NCBI RefSeq assembly: GCF_009831215.1
Contig: NZ_WUTW01000002.1
Coordinates: 372,001 to 436,000, forward strand
Source: Actinomadura rayongensis
Lineage (GTDB): Bacteria > Actinomycetota > Actinomycetes > Streptosporangiales > Streptosporangiaceae
Direction: 5' to 3'
DNA: 64,000 bases
Below, piece by piece: positions 7,976 through 16,739 of this stretch. Both the position numbers and the translations under genes were made by a program. The notes under the pieces are model-generated. The model was not told the origin of the DNA. It made no database searches and saw only the letters and a program-made list of their open reading frames with translations. The first letter of the stretch is position 1. Each line of letters starts with the position of its first letter.

Positions 7976-8470
7976 TCAGGGGATGAGGTCGGCGAGTTCC
8001 TGGGTGGCGTACCAGAGCAGTTCGTGGCCCTCGGCGCCGTCCACGGTGAACTGCGCGTCGTCGTCGCCGGCGCGGGCCGCGTCCAGGGCCGCCGCGGCGG
8101 CGCGGACGTCGGCGGCGGCCTCGTCGTCGTCCACGTGCCCGGACGCCAGCAGCCGCCATGGGACGGGCGCCGACAGCCGGACGAGCGCGGGCTCGTCCAG
8201 GTCGTGCAGGGCCGCGACCTGGTCGTCGGGGACCTCCGCGGCGAGGACGACCCGGCGCGGCGGCGCGTCCGGATCGGCGGCGAGCAGGGCCAGCGAGGCG
8301 CGGGCGGCGGCCGTCATCGCGGCGTACTCCAGCTCCTCGGTGTCACCGCTGGCGTACCACTCGCGCAGCGCGGGCGTGACGGCGTAGGCGGTGAGCGGGG
8401 CGGGTCCGGCCGCGCGGGCCGCGCGGACGGCGGCGAGCGCGGGCAGTGTGGACGGCAGGAAGACGCGCAT
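7976..8470 (-). CDS. DUF6912 family protein
   Basis: A 164-residue acidic cytosolic protein beginning MRVFLPSTLPALAAV, with AYAVTPALREWY, EELEYAAMTAAARASL and VVLAAEVPD in the middle and HELLWYATQELADLI at the end. This arrangement is that of the actinobacterial DUF6912 family, whose function is unknown. It has no signal peptide, membrane segment or obvious catalytic motif. It is followed on the same strand, 13 bases upstream, by a HAD hydrolase gene, so the two are probably co-transcribed. Confidence 0.8.
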   Translation of the reverse strand: MRVFLPSTLPALAAVRAARAAGPAPLTAYAVTPALREWYASGDTEELEYAAMTAAARASLALLAADPDAPPRRVVLAAEVPDDQVAALHDLDEPALVRLSAPVPWRLLASGHVDDDEAAADVRAAAAALDAARAGDDDAQFTVDGAEGHELLWYATQELADLIP

Positions 8471-8483
8471 GACGCCCGGCAGC

Positions 8484-9122
8484 CTAGACCGTCGGGACGC
8501 CGAGGTCGCGCAGCACGGCGACCGTGGCGGACGTGTCGGTGTGCAGGATCGCGGTCATCCCGACGGCCTCGGCGGCCCGGCAGTTGTGCTCGATGTCGTC
8601 GATGAACGCGCACTCGGCGGGCGTCAGTCCGAGCCGCTCCACCGCGTGGCGGAAGATCTGCTCGTCGGGCTTGCGCATACCGACCTCGCACGAAATGACG
8701 ACGTCGTGGAAGACATCGTCGAACAGGTGGCGCGGGTAGGCGTTGCCCCACGAGTTGGACAGCAGCCCCACGTGCAGGCCGCCCGCCCGGACGGCGCGCA
8801 GCGCGTCGTACATCGGCTCGACGGGCCGGAACGCCGCGAACATCCGCTCGATGAGCCCGGCGGCGGCGACCGGGCCGCCGTCCACCGTGCGCAGCTCGGC
8901 GGCCAGCAGCCGCTCGAACTCGGCGGCGGACAGGGTGCCGTCCTCCAGCCCGTGGATCGGATTGGTGCCGGCACCGTCGTACGCCTGGCGCACCCACGCG
9001 CGCATGACGTCCTTGTAGCGCGGGACGTCGATGCGGTCGGCGGCGAGCCACACCCCGATCGCGTCGTTCAGCGGGGACGTCAGGACCCCGCCCCAGTCGG
9101 TGATGACGGCTTTGAGAGGCAC
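8484..9122 (-). CDS. HAD-IA family hydrolase
   Basis: A 212-residue HAD-IA protein. Motif I is VITDWGGVLT with the Asp nucleophile and a Gly in place of the second Asp, as is common in the epoxide-hydrolase-N-like and haloacid-dehalogenase-like branches. Motif II is VGLLSNSWG, the lysine of motif III is in MRKPDEQIF, and motif IV is CAFIDDIEHN. A helical cap occupies residues 20-85. It likely acts on a small phosphorylated or halogenated metabolite, but the substrate cannot be read from sequence. It lies 13 bases upstream of the DUF6912 gene and probably forms a two-gene unit with it. Confidence 0.85.
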   Translation of the reverse strand: MPLKAVITDWGGVLTSPLNDAIGVWLAADRIDVPRYKDVMRAWVRQAYDGAGTNPIHGLEDGTLSAAEFERLLAAELRTVDGGPVAAAGLIERMFAAFRPVEPMYDALRAVRAGGLHVGLLSNSWGNAYPRHLFDDVFHDVVISCEVGMRKPDEQIFRHAVERLGLTPAECAFIDDIEHNCRAAEAVGMTAILHTDTSATVAVLRDLGVPTV

Positions 9123-9145
9123 GCACCGAAGCGTACTGAACCGAA

Positions 9146-9184
9146 CGGGCCGGTCCCCAGGGCACGGCCCCGGGAACCGGCCCG
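9146..9184 (-). terminator. Hairpin after murQ
   Basis: The arms at 9146-9158 and 9172-9184 pair over 13 bases with one mismatch (CGGGCCGGT... against ...ACCGGCCCG), just beyond the murQ stop at 9191. There is no U-tract, as is usual in high-GC actinobacteria. It probably ends the regulator-murQ transcript. Confidence 0.5.
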
Positions 9185-9190
9185 GTCACG

Positions 9191-10087
9191 TCAGGCGGAC
9201 CGCAGCCGCTGCAGCGCCTCGCGGACGCCGCCGTCCGCCTCCTCCAGCGCGGTCGTGGCCCGCGCCGTGGGCACCTCGCCGAGCAGCGCCACCAGCGCGA
9301 CGCGGGTGTTCCCCCCTGCTTCGGCGAGCGCTGTCTCGCACGTGGCGACGTCCATCCCGGTCGCCTCGACCAGGATGCGGACGAGCCGGGCCCGCAGCTT
9401 TCCGTTCAGCGCGTTCACGCTGACCATCAGGTTCGAATAGGTGCGCCCCAGCCGGACCATCAGCGTGGTCGAGAAGGCGTTGAGCACCAGCTTCGTCGCC
9501 GTGCCCGCCTTCATCCGGGTGGACCCGCTGATCACCTCCGGTCCGGTGGCGAGCCCGATGTGGACCTCCACCTCCTCCCCGTACGGCGCGTGCGGATTGC
9601 AGCTGATCAGCGCCGTGCGGGCGCCCCGGCCCGCCGCGGCGCGCAGCGCGCCGATGACGTACGGCGTCCGGCCGCTGGCCGCGATGCCGATCGCGATGTC
9701 GCCGGGCGCCACCTCCACGGCGTCTCTGGCGCCCTGCTCCGCGTCGTCCTCGACGTCGGAGACGGCGTTGGCGAGCGCCCCCGGGCCGCCCGCGTTGTGC
9801 GCGACGACCCGGCCCCAGATCCCGAAGGTCGGGGGCAGCTCGGCGGCGTCGATCACCGCGAGCCGACCGGAGGTCCCCGCGCCGAAATAGTGGACGCGCC
9901 CGCCCCGGCGCAGGGACACGACGGCGAGGTCGACCAGCTCGGCGATCTGCGGCAGCACGGCGGCCACCACCATCGGCACCGTGGCGTCCTCGGTGTTGAT
10001 CAGTCGCAGGACGTCGAGGGTGGGCAGGGTGTCGAGGTCGAGGGTCCGCGGGTTGCGGCCCTCGGTGGGCAGATCGACGTCGATCAC
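9191..10087 (-). CDS. murQ: N-acetylmuramic acid 6-phosphate etherase
   Basis: A 298-residue SIS-domain enzyme that cleaves the lactyl ether of MurNAc-6-phosphate to give GlcNAc-6-phosphate and D-lactate during peptidoglycan recycling. It starts with TEGRNPRTLDLD. The sugar-phosphate site is VHYFGAGTSGRLAVIDAAEL, with the catalytic Glu in the AEL-PPTFG turn. Other family blocks are GIAASGRTPYVIGAL, GPEVISGSTRMKAGTATKL and the C-terminal helical region. GTG 10087 is chosen because GGAGG precedes it by five bases and it overlaps the upstream regulator stop as GTGA. It is thus translationally coupled to the MurR/RpiR gene. Its product feeds NagA encoded nearby. Confidence 0.95.
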   Translation of the reverse strand: MIDVDLPTEGRNPRTLDLDTLPTLDVLRLINTEDATVPMVVAAVLPQIAELVDLAVVSLRRGGRVHYFGAGTSGRLAVIDAAELPPTFGIWGRVVAHNAGGPGALANAVSDVEDDAEQGARDAVEVAPGDIAIGIAASGRTPYVIGALRAAAGRGARTALISCNPHAPYGEEVEVHIGLATGPEVISGSTRMKAGTATKLVLNAFSTTLMVRLGRTYSNLMVSVNALNGKLRARLVRILVEATGMDVATCETALAEAGGNTRVALVALLGEVPTARATTALEEADGGVREALQRLRSA

Positions 10088-11052
10088 CGGCGCCTCCGGT
10101 CGGGTCGTCGCATGGTCCGGCCGCGAACCGCCTCGAACGTCGCTTCGAGGGCTTCGCGGGTGGGGCCGAACGTGCGCTGGGCCACGCCCACGAACACGCA
10201 GTCGACCACGGTGAGCTGCGCGAGACGGCTCGCGGTCGCCCCCGACCGGAACGTGGTCTCGCGGGCCGCCGTCGTCAGGACGAGGTCGGCGGTCTCGGCG
10301 ATGGGGGACTTCGGGAAGTTGGTCAGCGCGACGGTCGTCACACCGCGCTGCGCCGCCACCTCCAGGGCGTCGATGGTCTCGACGGTCGCCCCCGTGTGGG
10401 AGATGCCGATCGCGACGTCGCCCGGTCCGAGGACGGCGGCGCTGGTCAGCATGATGTGAGCATCGGACCAGGCGTTGCACATCCGGCCGATGCGATGGAG
10501 TTTCTGCTGGAAGTCGGCGGCGACGTGCGCGCTCGCGCCCACGCCGTAGACGTCGACCCGGCCCGCGCCGGCGATGGCGTCCACCACCTGTTCCAGCATC
10601 TTGATGTCGAGTTGGGCGGCCGTCTCCTCCACCGCGCGGGCGTCGGCGAAGGTGACCTTCTCCACGATCTGTTCGAGGGAGTCGTCGGGGCTGATGTCAC
10701 TGCCGATGACCCGTCCGCCGCTCGCGCTCTGGGCGCGGCCCGCCTCGGTGGCGAGGGTCAGTCGCAGTTCGGGGTAACCATGGAAGCCGATCGCGCGGCA
10801 GAACCTGATGACGGTCGTCTCCGACGTGCCGCAGGTCTGCGCGAGTTCGGTGATGGTCGAGTTCGCGACCCCTTCGGGGTCGTCGATGACGCGTTGAGCG
10901 ACTCGTCGCTCGGCGGGGGGCAGCGAGGGCAGCAGAGAGCGCACCCGCACCACGGTGCTCAGCGGCGTGGCCTCCTTGGCAACACCGTCACCCGTGGGCG
11001 CGCTCGCCTCCCCCGTTGCACTCCCCGGCTCTATGCCGGTGGGTTTCCTCAT
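10084..11052 (-). CDS. MurR/RpiR-family regulator
   Basis: A 322-residue regulator. After a low-complexity lead of about 30 residues comes the N-terminal RpiR helix-turn-helix (LPPAERRVAQRVIDDP and ITELAQTCGTSETTVIRF, about 40-100). A SIS sugar-phosphate domain follows (VDVYGVGASAHVAADF, VAIGISHTGATVETIDAL, about 145-280). It most likely senses MurNAc-6-P or a related sugar phosphate and controls murQ and the divergent kinase gene. An AAGAAA-T-TTTCTT palindrome directly before its start suggests autoregulation. No ribosome site precedes the ATG, so the message may be leaderless. murQ overlaps its stop by four bases. Confidence 0.9.
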   Translation of the reverse strand: MRKPTGIEPGSATGEASAPTGDGVAKEATPLSTVVRVRSLLPSLPPAERRVAQRVIDDPEGVANSTITELAQTCGTSETTVIRFCRAIGFHGYPELRLTLATEAGRAQSASGGRVIGSDISPDDSLEQIVEKVTFADARAVEETAAQLDIKMLEQVVDAIAGAGRVDVYGVGASAHVAADFQQKLHRIGRMCNAWSDAHIMLTSAAVLGPGDVAIGISHTGATVETIDALEVAAQRGVTTVALTNFPKSPIAETADLVLTTAARETTFRSGATASRLAQLTVVDCVFVGVAQRTFGPTREALEATFEAVRGRTMRRPDRRRR

Positions 11053-11054
11053 GG

Positions 11055-11067
11055 AAGAAATTTTCTT
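11055..11067. promoter_or_regulatory. Palindrome AAGAAA-T-TTTCTT, likely RpiR operator
   Basis: A perfect six-base inverted repeat around a single T, three bases upstream of the regulator ATG, in the 61-base gap to the divergent kinase gene. AT-rich dyads of the GAAA-N-TTTC type are known operators for RpiR/MurR regulators. Its A/T content stands out in this DNA. It could control both directions. Confidence 0.6.
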
Positions 11068-11113
11068 ACTGGCTGGTTGTCACGTCAACGGTAGAAAAGG
11101 CTACGGTCGCCAT

Positions 11114-12208
11114 GTGTTGACCCATTTGGCCGGTCCTTTCGTGGTCGGCATCGACGCGGGTGGCACGAAGACCCGCTGTGTCGTACTCACACTCGGAGGC
11201 GCCCTCGCGGGGGCGGGAACCGGTCCAGGGGCCAACCCCAACTCGGGGGGCGACACCGCGGGCGCCCTGTCGGAGGCCCTCACCGAGGCACTCGGATCCA
11301 TCGACCCCGCCCAGGTCATCGGCGGTGTGTTCGGCATCGCCGGGGCGGGGTCGGCGGGCCGTCCCGCCGCCGTCGCCGCCGCGCGCCGGGCCTGGCAGAC
11401 GTCCGGGCTGCGGGGCTCCCCCGCCGTCGTCACCGACATCGCCGTCGCCTTCGCCGCCGGGACGAGCGCCGAAAAGGGCATCGTCGTGTTCTCCGGCACA
11501 GGCGCGGGCGCGGCCGTCATCAACGACGGCGCGATCGTCCAGCGCGCCGACGGCTACGGCTGGCTCGTCGGGGACGAGGGCTCGGCGGTCTGGCTCGGCC
11601 GGGAGGCCGTCCGGGCGGCGCTCGCCGCGTTCGACGGGCGCGGCTCGCCCACGCTGCTCACCGAGTCGGTGCCGCGCGCGCTGCTCGGCCCGGGCGCGGT
11701 GGCCGAGTTCGCGACGCCCCGGCACCGCGGCCGGCACCGGCGGGCGCTCGCGCTCGCGGGCGCGGCGGGCGACCTGACCGGGCCGGGCGGCGGGACGGCC
11801 GTCCTCATCCCGCGTCCGGCGGCGCCGCCCGACCCGCGCCTGGCCCAGGCGATCGTCAAGGAGGTCTACGGCCGGCCGCCCGCCGCGCTCGGCCGCCTCG
11901 GCCCGGTCGTCGCCGCCGCGGCGGCGGCCGGGGACGACGTCGCCCGCCGGATCACCGAGGAGGCCGCCGCCGTGCTGCTGCGCGACGTCGACGCCGTCCG
12001 GCCCGCGCTCGGCGGGTCGTACGCCCCGGTGGTCATGCACGGGTCGGTGCTGCGGGACGGTCCCGTCGCCGACGCCGTGCGGGCGGGCCTGCGCGATCGG
12101 TTCGCCGCCGATCCGCGCAGCGCCGGGGACGGTGCGGTCGGCGCGGCCGGGATGGCGCTGCGCCGGCTCGGGTACCCGGTGCCGGGGCCGCGCCGCGCCG
12201 GGTCGTGA
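11114..12208 (+). CDS. BadF/BadG-type amino-sugar kinase (GlcNAc/MurNAc kinase)
   Basis: A 364-residue sugar kinase of the BcrAD/BadFG ATPase family, predicted to phosphorylate GlcNAc and/or MurNAc at O6. The first phosphate loop is FVVGIDAGGTKTRCVV, followed by GVFGIAGAG, VTDIAVAFAAG and the second loop VFSGTGAGAAVI, then GWLVGDEGSAVWLG. The nearest described function is MurK-type or eukaryotic NAGK-type kinase. GTG 11114 places the phosphate loop near residue 10, as expected. It is divergent from the MurR/RpiR regulator and shares its control region. Because murQ is next door, MurNAc is a likely substrate, but GlcNAc cannot be excluded. Confidence 0.85.
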   Translation: MLTHLAGPFVVGIDAGGTKTRCVVLTLGGALAGAGTGPGANPNSGGDTAGALSEALTEALGSIDPAQVIGGVFGIAGAGSAGRPAAVAAARRAWQTSGLRGSPAVVTDIAVAFAAGTSAEKGIVVFSGTGAGAAVINDGAIVQRADGYGWLVGDEGSAVWLGREAVRAALAAFDGRGSPTLLTESVPRALLGPGAVAEFATPRHRGRHRRALALAGAAGDLTGPGGGTAVLIPRPAAPPDPRLAQAIVKEVYGRPPAALGRLGPVVAAAAAAGDDVARRITEEAAAVLLRDVDAVRPALGGSYAPVVMHGSVLRDGPVADAVRAGLRDRFAADPRSAGDGAVGAAGMALRRLGYPVPGPRRAGS

Positions 12209-12313
12209 GCGTCGACAAGCCCGGGACGAGCGGCTAGCGTCACCTGGGAAATCACGGACCGGGCACGGCTCGGGCGCGGTCCGCCGGACGACCATGTCGG
12301 GGGGCAGGGTCGG

Positions 12314-13930
12314 GTGCGCTCCTCTCGTTGTGCCGCGCTGCTCGCGGCGGCGGCCGTCGTGCTGCCGCTGGCGGGCTGTAACGCGGACCCGTCCGATGGA
12401 ATGTCCGGAACATCCGCGTCGCCGACGCCGTCGTCGGCCTGGATCGCCGGGTACCTGCGGGACATGTCGCTGCGGGAGAAGGTCGGGCAGTTGTTCGTCC
12501 CGGCCTTCTCCACCCCCGCCGCCGCCCGCTCGATGGTCCGCCGGTACGACGTGGGCGGACTGATCTACTTCCCGCGCAACATGAAGTCGCCGTCCGCGAC
12601 GGCCGCGCTGTCCAACGACCTGCAGAAGGCCGCGCGGACGCCGCTGCTGCTCGGCGTGGACGAGGAGCAGGGCATCGTCAGCCGCGCATCGTTCCTCACC
12701 GACTTCCCCGGCAACATGGCGCTCGGGGCCGGGCGCAGCGCGACGGACGCGCGGGCGGCGGCGCGGGTCACGGGGACCGAACTGCGGGCCGTCGGGATCA
12801 ACCAGAACTACGCGCCGGACGCGGACGTCAACGTCAACCCCGGGAACCCGGTGATCGGCGTACGGTCGTTCGGCGCCGATCCGAAGCTCGTGGCGTCGTT
12901 GGTGGGCGCTTCGGTCGCCGGGTACCAGGACGCGGGGGTCGCCGCCACGGCCAAGCACTTCCCCGGCCACGGCGACACCAACGTCGACAGTCACACCGGG
13001 CTGCCGGTGATCCGGCACTCGGTGTCGCAGTGGAACCGGATCGACGCGCCGCCGTTCCGCGCCGCCGTCGGCGCCGGGGTGGACGCGATCATGTCCGCGC
13101 ACATCGTCGTGCCCCGGCTGGATCGTTCCGGCAAGCCGTCCACGCTGTCGTCCGGCGTACTGACCGGGATGCTGCGCGGCAAGCTCGGGTTCCAGGGCGT
13201 GATCATCACCGACTCGCTGCTCATGGCCGGGGTGCGGGAGAAGTACGGGGACGCGTCGGTGCCCGTCCGCGCGATCCAGGCCGGGGCGGACCAGCTCCTC
13301 ATGCCGCCCAGCCTGCCGAAGGCGTTCGACGCGGTGCTGAAGGCCGTGCAGAAGGGGACGATCAGCCAGCGTCGGCTGGACGAGTCGGTCACGCGCATCC
13401 TGCGGCTCAAGGAGCGGCGCGGGCTGTTCAAGGGGCAGACGGCCGACCCCCGCAAGGCGCAGGCCGCGATGCGGACGGCCGCGCACCGCCGCGTCGCCAC
13501 GACCGTCGCCGAGCACTCGATCACGCTCGTCCGCAACGACGGCGGGACGCTGCCGCTGCGGCGCCGCAGCGCGTTCGTGACCGGGCCGGGCAGCGGGCCG
13601 CTGCGGACGGCGCTGCGGGCGCAGGGCGTCCGGGTGGTCGGGTCGGCGCGGATGGCGGACGTCAGCGTCGTGACGGTGCTCAACGGCCGTCCCGCGATTC
13701 CCGCCGGTGGGAAACCGGCGGTCGTCGTCGCGCTGGCGCGGCCCTACGCCCTGAACGGCGCGGGCGGCGCGAAGGCCGCCGTGGCCGCGTACTCGGCGTC
13801 GGGGGTGTCGGTGAAGGCGGTCGCCCGCGTCCTGTCCGGGAAGCTGAGCCCGACCGGGAAGCTGCCCGTCAAGGCCGCCGGGAAGCCCATCGGGCACGGG
13901 CTCACCTACGCGGCGTCCAGCTCGCCGTAG
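12314..13930 (+). CDS. nagZ: Secreted lipoprotein beta-N-acetylhexosaminidase (GH3, NagZ-like)
   Basis: A 538-residue glycoside hydrolase family 3 protein. A signal peptide with lipobox LAGC (residues 18-21) predicts anchoring outside the cytoplasmic membrane. A Ser/Thr/Pro-rich linker leads into the TIM barrel (about 45-375). This carries LLLGVDEEQG, the NagZ signature KHFPGHGDT followed by DSH, and ITDSLLMAG with the nucleophile Asp300. A second alpha/beta domain (about 390-535) follows. It should release terminal GlcNAc from muropeptides outside the cell. It starts at GTG 12314 about 100 bases after the kinase, probably in the same transcript. It converges on ptsI with only four bases between stops. 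Confidence 0.9.
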   Translation: MRSSRCAALLAAAAVVLPLAGCNADPSDGMSGTSASPTPSSAWIAGYLRDMSLREKVGQLFVPAFSTPAAARSMVRRYDVGGLIYFPRNMKSPSATAALSNDLQKAARTPLLLGVDEEQGIVSRASFLTDFPGNMALGAGRSATDARAAARVTGTELRAVGINQNYAPDADVNVNPGNPVIGVRSFGADPKLVASLVGASVAGYQDAGVAATAKHFPGHGDTNVDSHTGLPVIRHSVSQWNRIDAPPFRAAVGAGVDAIMSAHIVVPRLDRSGKPSTLSSGVLTGMLRGKLGFQGVIITDSLLMAGVREKYGDASVPVRAIQAGADQLLMPPSLPKAFDAVLKAVQKGTISQRRLDESVTRILRLKERRGLFKGQTADPRKAQAAMRTAAHRRVATTVAEHSITLVRNDGGTLPLRRRSAFVTGPGSGPLRTALRAQGVRVVGSARMADVSVVTVLNGRPAIPAGGKPAVVVALARPYALNGAGGAKAAVAAYSASGVSVKAVARVLSGKLSPTGKLPVKAAGKPIGHGLTYAASSSP

Positions 13931-13934
13931 CACG

Positions 13935-15602
13935 TCAGCGGCGGCGCGCCAGGACCGCGCGGGCGGCGGCGCGCGCCGTGGCGGCCGTGCGGGACGCGCG
14001 GGCGGCAGCGGCGGCGGCGCGGCAGCGGTCGAGCGTGTGCCCGGCCAACTCCTCCCGGACGGCCGGGATCGCGGTCGGCGCCATCGACAGCGACGCGACG
14101 CCGAGGCCCACCAGCACGCACGCGAGGATCGGGTCCGCCGCGCCCTCGCCGCAGACCCCGCACGGGACCCCGGCGCCCGCCGCGAGCGCCACGAGGTCCA
14201 GCAGGGCGGGCTGCCACGGGTCGTGCAGCCGCGACAGCGCGCCGGACTGCCGGTCGGCCGCGCACGCGTACTGCGCGAGGTCGTTGGTGCCGACGCTGAA
14301 GAACTCGACCGTCCGGGCCAGGTCGCGGGCGCGCAGCGCGGCGGCCGGGACCTCGATCATCACGCCGGGACGGTCCAGGCCCGCGTCCCGGCACGCCGCC
14401 GCGAACGCCGCCGACTCGTCCGCGCCCGTCACCATCGGGGCCATCACGCGCAGGCCGGGACGTCCCGCGCCCGCCTTCGCCAGCGCCGCGAGCTGCCCCG
14501 CCAGGATCTCGGGGTGGCGGCGCAGCATCCGCAGCCCGCGCTCGCCGAGCGCCGGGTTCGGCTCGGGCGCGGACGGCGGGAGGAAGGGCAGCGGCTTGTC
14601 GGCGCCCGCGTCCAGCACCCGGACGACCACGTCGCCGTCGGGGAACGCGTCCAGCGCCTCGGCGTAGGCGGCGGCCTGCTCGGCGGTGCCGGGGACGTCC
14701 GCGCGGTCCAGGAACAGGAACTCGGTCCGGTACAGGCCGACGCCCTCGGCGCCGTGCGCGCGCGCCGCCGCCAGGTCGCCCGGGACGGTGATGTTGGCCA
14801 GCAGCGGGACGCGGCGGCCGTCGCGCGTCCCGCCGGGCCCGGCGGGGGCGGCGGACACGTGGCTCGGGGTGCGGTCGCGGAACCGCGCGGCGAGGACGTC
14901 CGACGGCGATGGCGCGATCTGGACGGTGCCCGCGGTGCCGTCCACCAGGACGACCACGCCGTCGGCGAGCGTCGTGGCGTCCGGAACCGCGACCACCGCC
15001 GGGACGCCGAGCGCGCGGGCCAGGATCGCGGTGTGGCTGGTCGGCCCGCCGTTCTCGGTGACGAACGCCACCACCGTCGCGGGGTCCAGCAGTGCGGTGT
15101 CGGCGGGCGCGAGGTCCCGCGCGACCAGCACGAACGGCTCGTCGGACGCCGGGACGCCCGGCACCGGCACGCCCAGCAGGGCGGCGACGGCGCGGTCCCG
15201 GACGTCGTCCAGGTCGGCCACGCGCGCCGCCAGGTACGCGTCCGCCGCGGCGAGGGCCTCCCGGTGCGCGGCGAACGCCTCGAACACCGCGCGCGGCGCC
15301 GCGATGCCGACCGCGACCCGCGCCCGGACGCCGGCGGCCAGCTCGGGGTCGCGCGCCATCAGCGCCTGGGCGTGCAGCACGTCGTGGCCCGCGTCGTCGG
15401 GGGCGTGCCCGGCCAGGTCCTCCAGCGACGCCGCGACCCCTTCCAGCGCGGCGAGCGCCGCCGCGGCCTCCGCGGCGGCGTCACCTCCGTGCCGGGCGCC
15501 GGCGGGCGGCTCCGGCACCGTGCCCACCATCCGGCGGACCGGCCCGCACCCGGAACCGGCGCTCACGCCGGTGCCGCGCAGCGAGCCGGGGGGCTCAGGC
15601 AC
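13935..15602 (-). CDS. ptsI: PTS enzyme I (phosphoenolpyruvate-protein phosphotransferase)
   Basis: A 555-residue cytosolic enzyme that takes phosphate from PEP and passes it to HPr. The N-terminal helical HPr-binding domain (about 30-145) surrounds a swivel domain with the active histidine His190 in GGPTSHTAILARALG. The C-terminal PEP-binding barrel (about 255-545) has GVGLYRTEFLFLDR, APMVTGADE, VMIEVPAAAL, EFFSVGTNDLAQY and GVPCGVCGE. Length matches enzyme I. GTG 15602 overlaps the end of ptsH by eight bases, so the two are coupled. Unusually Ala/Arg-rich last residues follow the barrel. It is the last gene of the leftward amino-sugar PTS operon. Confidence 0.95.
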   Translation of the reverse strand: MPEPPGSLRGTGVSAGSGCGPVRRMVGTVPEPPAGARHGGDAAAEAAAALAALEGVAASLEDLAGHAPDDAGHDVLHAQALMARDPELAAGVRARVAVGIAAPRAVFEAFAAHREALAAADAYLAARVADLDDVRDRAVAALLGVPVPGVPASDEPFVLVARDLAPADTALLDPATVVAFVTENGGPTSHTAILARALGVPAVVAVPDATTLADGVVVLVDGTAGTVQIAPSPSDVLAARFRDRTPSHVSAAPAGPGGTRDGRRVPLLANITVPGDLAAARAHGAEGVGLYRTEFLFLDRADVPGTAEQAAAYAEALDAFPDGDVVVRVLDAGADKPLPFLPPSAPEPNPALGERGLRMLRRHPEILAGQLAALAKAGAGRPGLRVMAPMVTGADESAAFAAACRDAGLDRPGVMIEVPAAALRARDLARTVEFFSVGTNDLAQYACAADRQSGALSRLHDPWQPALLDLVALAAGAGVPCGVCGEGAADPILACVLVGLGVASLSMAPTAIPAVREELAGHTLDRCRAAAAAARASRTAATARAAARAVLARRR

Positions 15603-15867
15603 GGCCGTGCTCCTCCTGGGACAGGATGCTCTCCAGGGTGTTCAGCAGTTCCTCGGCGCCGTCCCCGGCCGCCGCGAGCGTGACCTCCTCGCCGTGGTGG
15701 GCGTCGAGGCCGAGCACCGCGAGGATGCTCTTGGCGTTCACGGGGTCCCGGCCGTCCAGGGCGACGGTCACGTCCATCGGGGCCTTCGCCGCCGTCTGCA
15801 CGAACAGGGCGGCCGGGCGCGCGTGGAGGCCCACCCGGGACATGATCTTCACTCTGCGCTCGGTCAC
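15595..15867 (-). CDS. ptsH: PTS phosphocarrier protein HPr
   Basis: A 90-residue phosphocarrier. The active histidine is His15 in SRVGLHARPAALFV. The regulatory-serine region is VNAKSILAVLGL with Ser47; in Firmicutes the equivalent serine is a kinase target, but no HPr kinase is visible here. GTG 15867 is chosen because AGGAGA precedes it by about eight bases and it gives the standard HPr length. It receives phosphate from the overlapping ptsI product and passes it to the EIIA encoded 139 bases upstream. Confidence 0.95.
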   Translation of the reverse strand: MTERRVKIMSRVGLHARPAALFVQTAAKAPMDVTVALDGRDPVNAKSILAVLGLDAHHGEEVTLAAAGDGAEELLNTLESILSQEEHGRA

Positions 15868-16006
15868 GTGGTCTTCTCCTCGGTCGGGCTCCGGGCGGCG
15901 CGGGGTGCGGCCGTCCGGAGGCATCGGTCGTCGTCGGTTCCGCGTGGTACCCCCACGCGGCGTCATACCCGTCGCAAACGTACGAACGGCACGGCGGACT
16001 TCGCCA

Positions 16007-16456
16007 TCAGGTCCATGTGAACAGTTCGGTTCCTTGTTGGACCGGTCCGTCCTCACGGAGTCGGGTCAGCGCGCCGCCGTCGGCGTCCAGGGCCACGACG
16101 GCGCAGATCGGGGACCGTCCGGCCGCCTCGACCACCACGGGGTCCCAGGCCACGATCGGCTCCCCCGCGTTCACCTCGTCGCCCTCCGCCGCCAGCGGCT
16201 CGAATCCCCGTCCCTTCAGCTTGACGGTCTCGATCCCGAGATGGACGAGAACGCCGTGGCCCTCATCGTCCACGATCACGTACGCGTGCGGGTGCAATTT
16301 CACGATGCGTCCCGAGACCGGGGCGATGGACCGGCCCGCCCGCCGCTCGGGGTCGACGGCCGTGCCGGGACCCACCATCGCCTGCGCGAACACCGCGTCC
16401 GGCACCCGGGCCAGGCCGATCGCCCGGCCCGCGACCGGCGACAGCACCCGGGTCAT
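16007..16456 (-). CDS. crr: PTS EIIA component, glucose/GlcNAc family
   Basis: A 149-residue soluble EIIA of the glucose superfamily. It starts LSPVAGRAIGL, has the substrate-face block FAQAMVGPGTAVDP, and SIAPVSGRIVKLHPHAYVIV with His57 as the partner histidine. The phosphorylated His72 is in GVLVHLGIETVKL. It relays phosphate from HPr to the EIIB encoded ten bases upstream. A free-standing EIIA with split EIIB and EIIC is the actinobacterial GlcNAc PTS arrangement. Confidence 0.93.
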   Translation of the reverse strand: MTRVLSPVAGRAIGLARVPDAVFAQAMVGPGTAVDPERRAGRSIAPVSGRIVKLHPHAYVIVDDEGHGVLVHLGIETVKLKGRGFEPLAAEGDEVNAGEPIVAWDPVVVEAAGRSPICAVVALDADGGALTRLREDGPVQQGTELFTWT

Positions 16457-16466
16457 GGCCTCTCCC

Positions 16467-16724
16467 CTACTCCAGGACGTCCTCGATGTCGGCGGCCAGC
16501 GCGTCCGCCTCCGGACCCACCACGACCTGCACCACGCCGCCGCTGCGCAGCACCGCGATCGCGCCCGCCGCGCGCAGGCCCGGCTCGTCCACGCGGGCGC
16601 CGTCGCGCACCTCCGAGCGCAGCCGGGTCGTGCAGGGCTCGACGGCGACGATGTTGGCGGCGCCGCCGAGCGCCGCGACGATCGCCTCCGCGCGTTCCCG
16701 CCGTCCCGCCGTGCGACGTCTCAT
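16467..16724 (-). CDS. PTS EIIB component, glucose/GlcNAc family
   Basis: An 85-residue EIIB. The phosphorylated Cys31 is in IVAVEPCTTRLRSEV, the hallmark of glucose-family EIIB domains. VVQVVVGPEADALAADI forms the end of the fold. It takes phosphate from EIIA and gives it to the sugar during passage through EIIC. It is the only EIIB in the window, so it presumably serves both EIIC proteins at 19079 and 21150. In Streptomyces the matching gene is nagF. It sits between crr and the SIS deaminase gene in one operon. Confidence 0.9.
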   Translation of the reverse strand: MRRRTAGRRERAEAIVAALGGAANIVAVEPCTTRLRSEVRDGARVDEPGLRAAGAIAVLRSGGVVQVVVGPEADALAADIEDVLE

Positions 16725-16739
16725 CGCGACCCTTTCCCG

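Noticed and set aside
11066..13933. A 955-codon minus-strand open frame
   Set aside because: It mirrors the kinase and GH3 genes; its sequence is Arg/Pro/Asp-rich with no domain signature.
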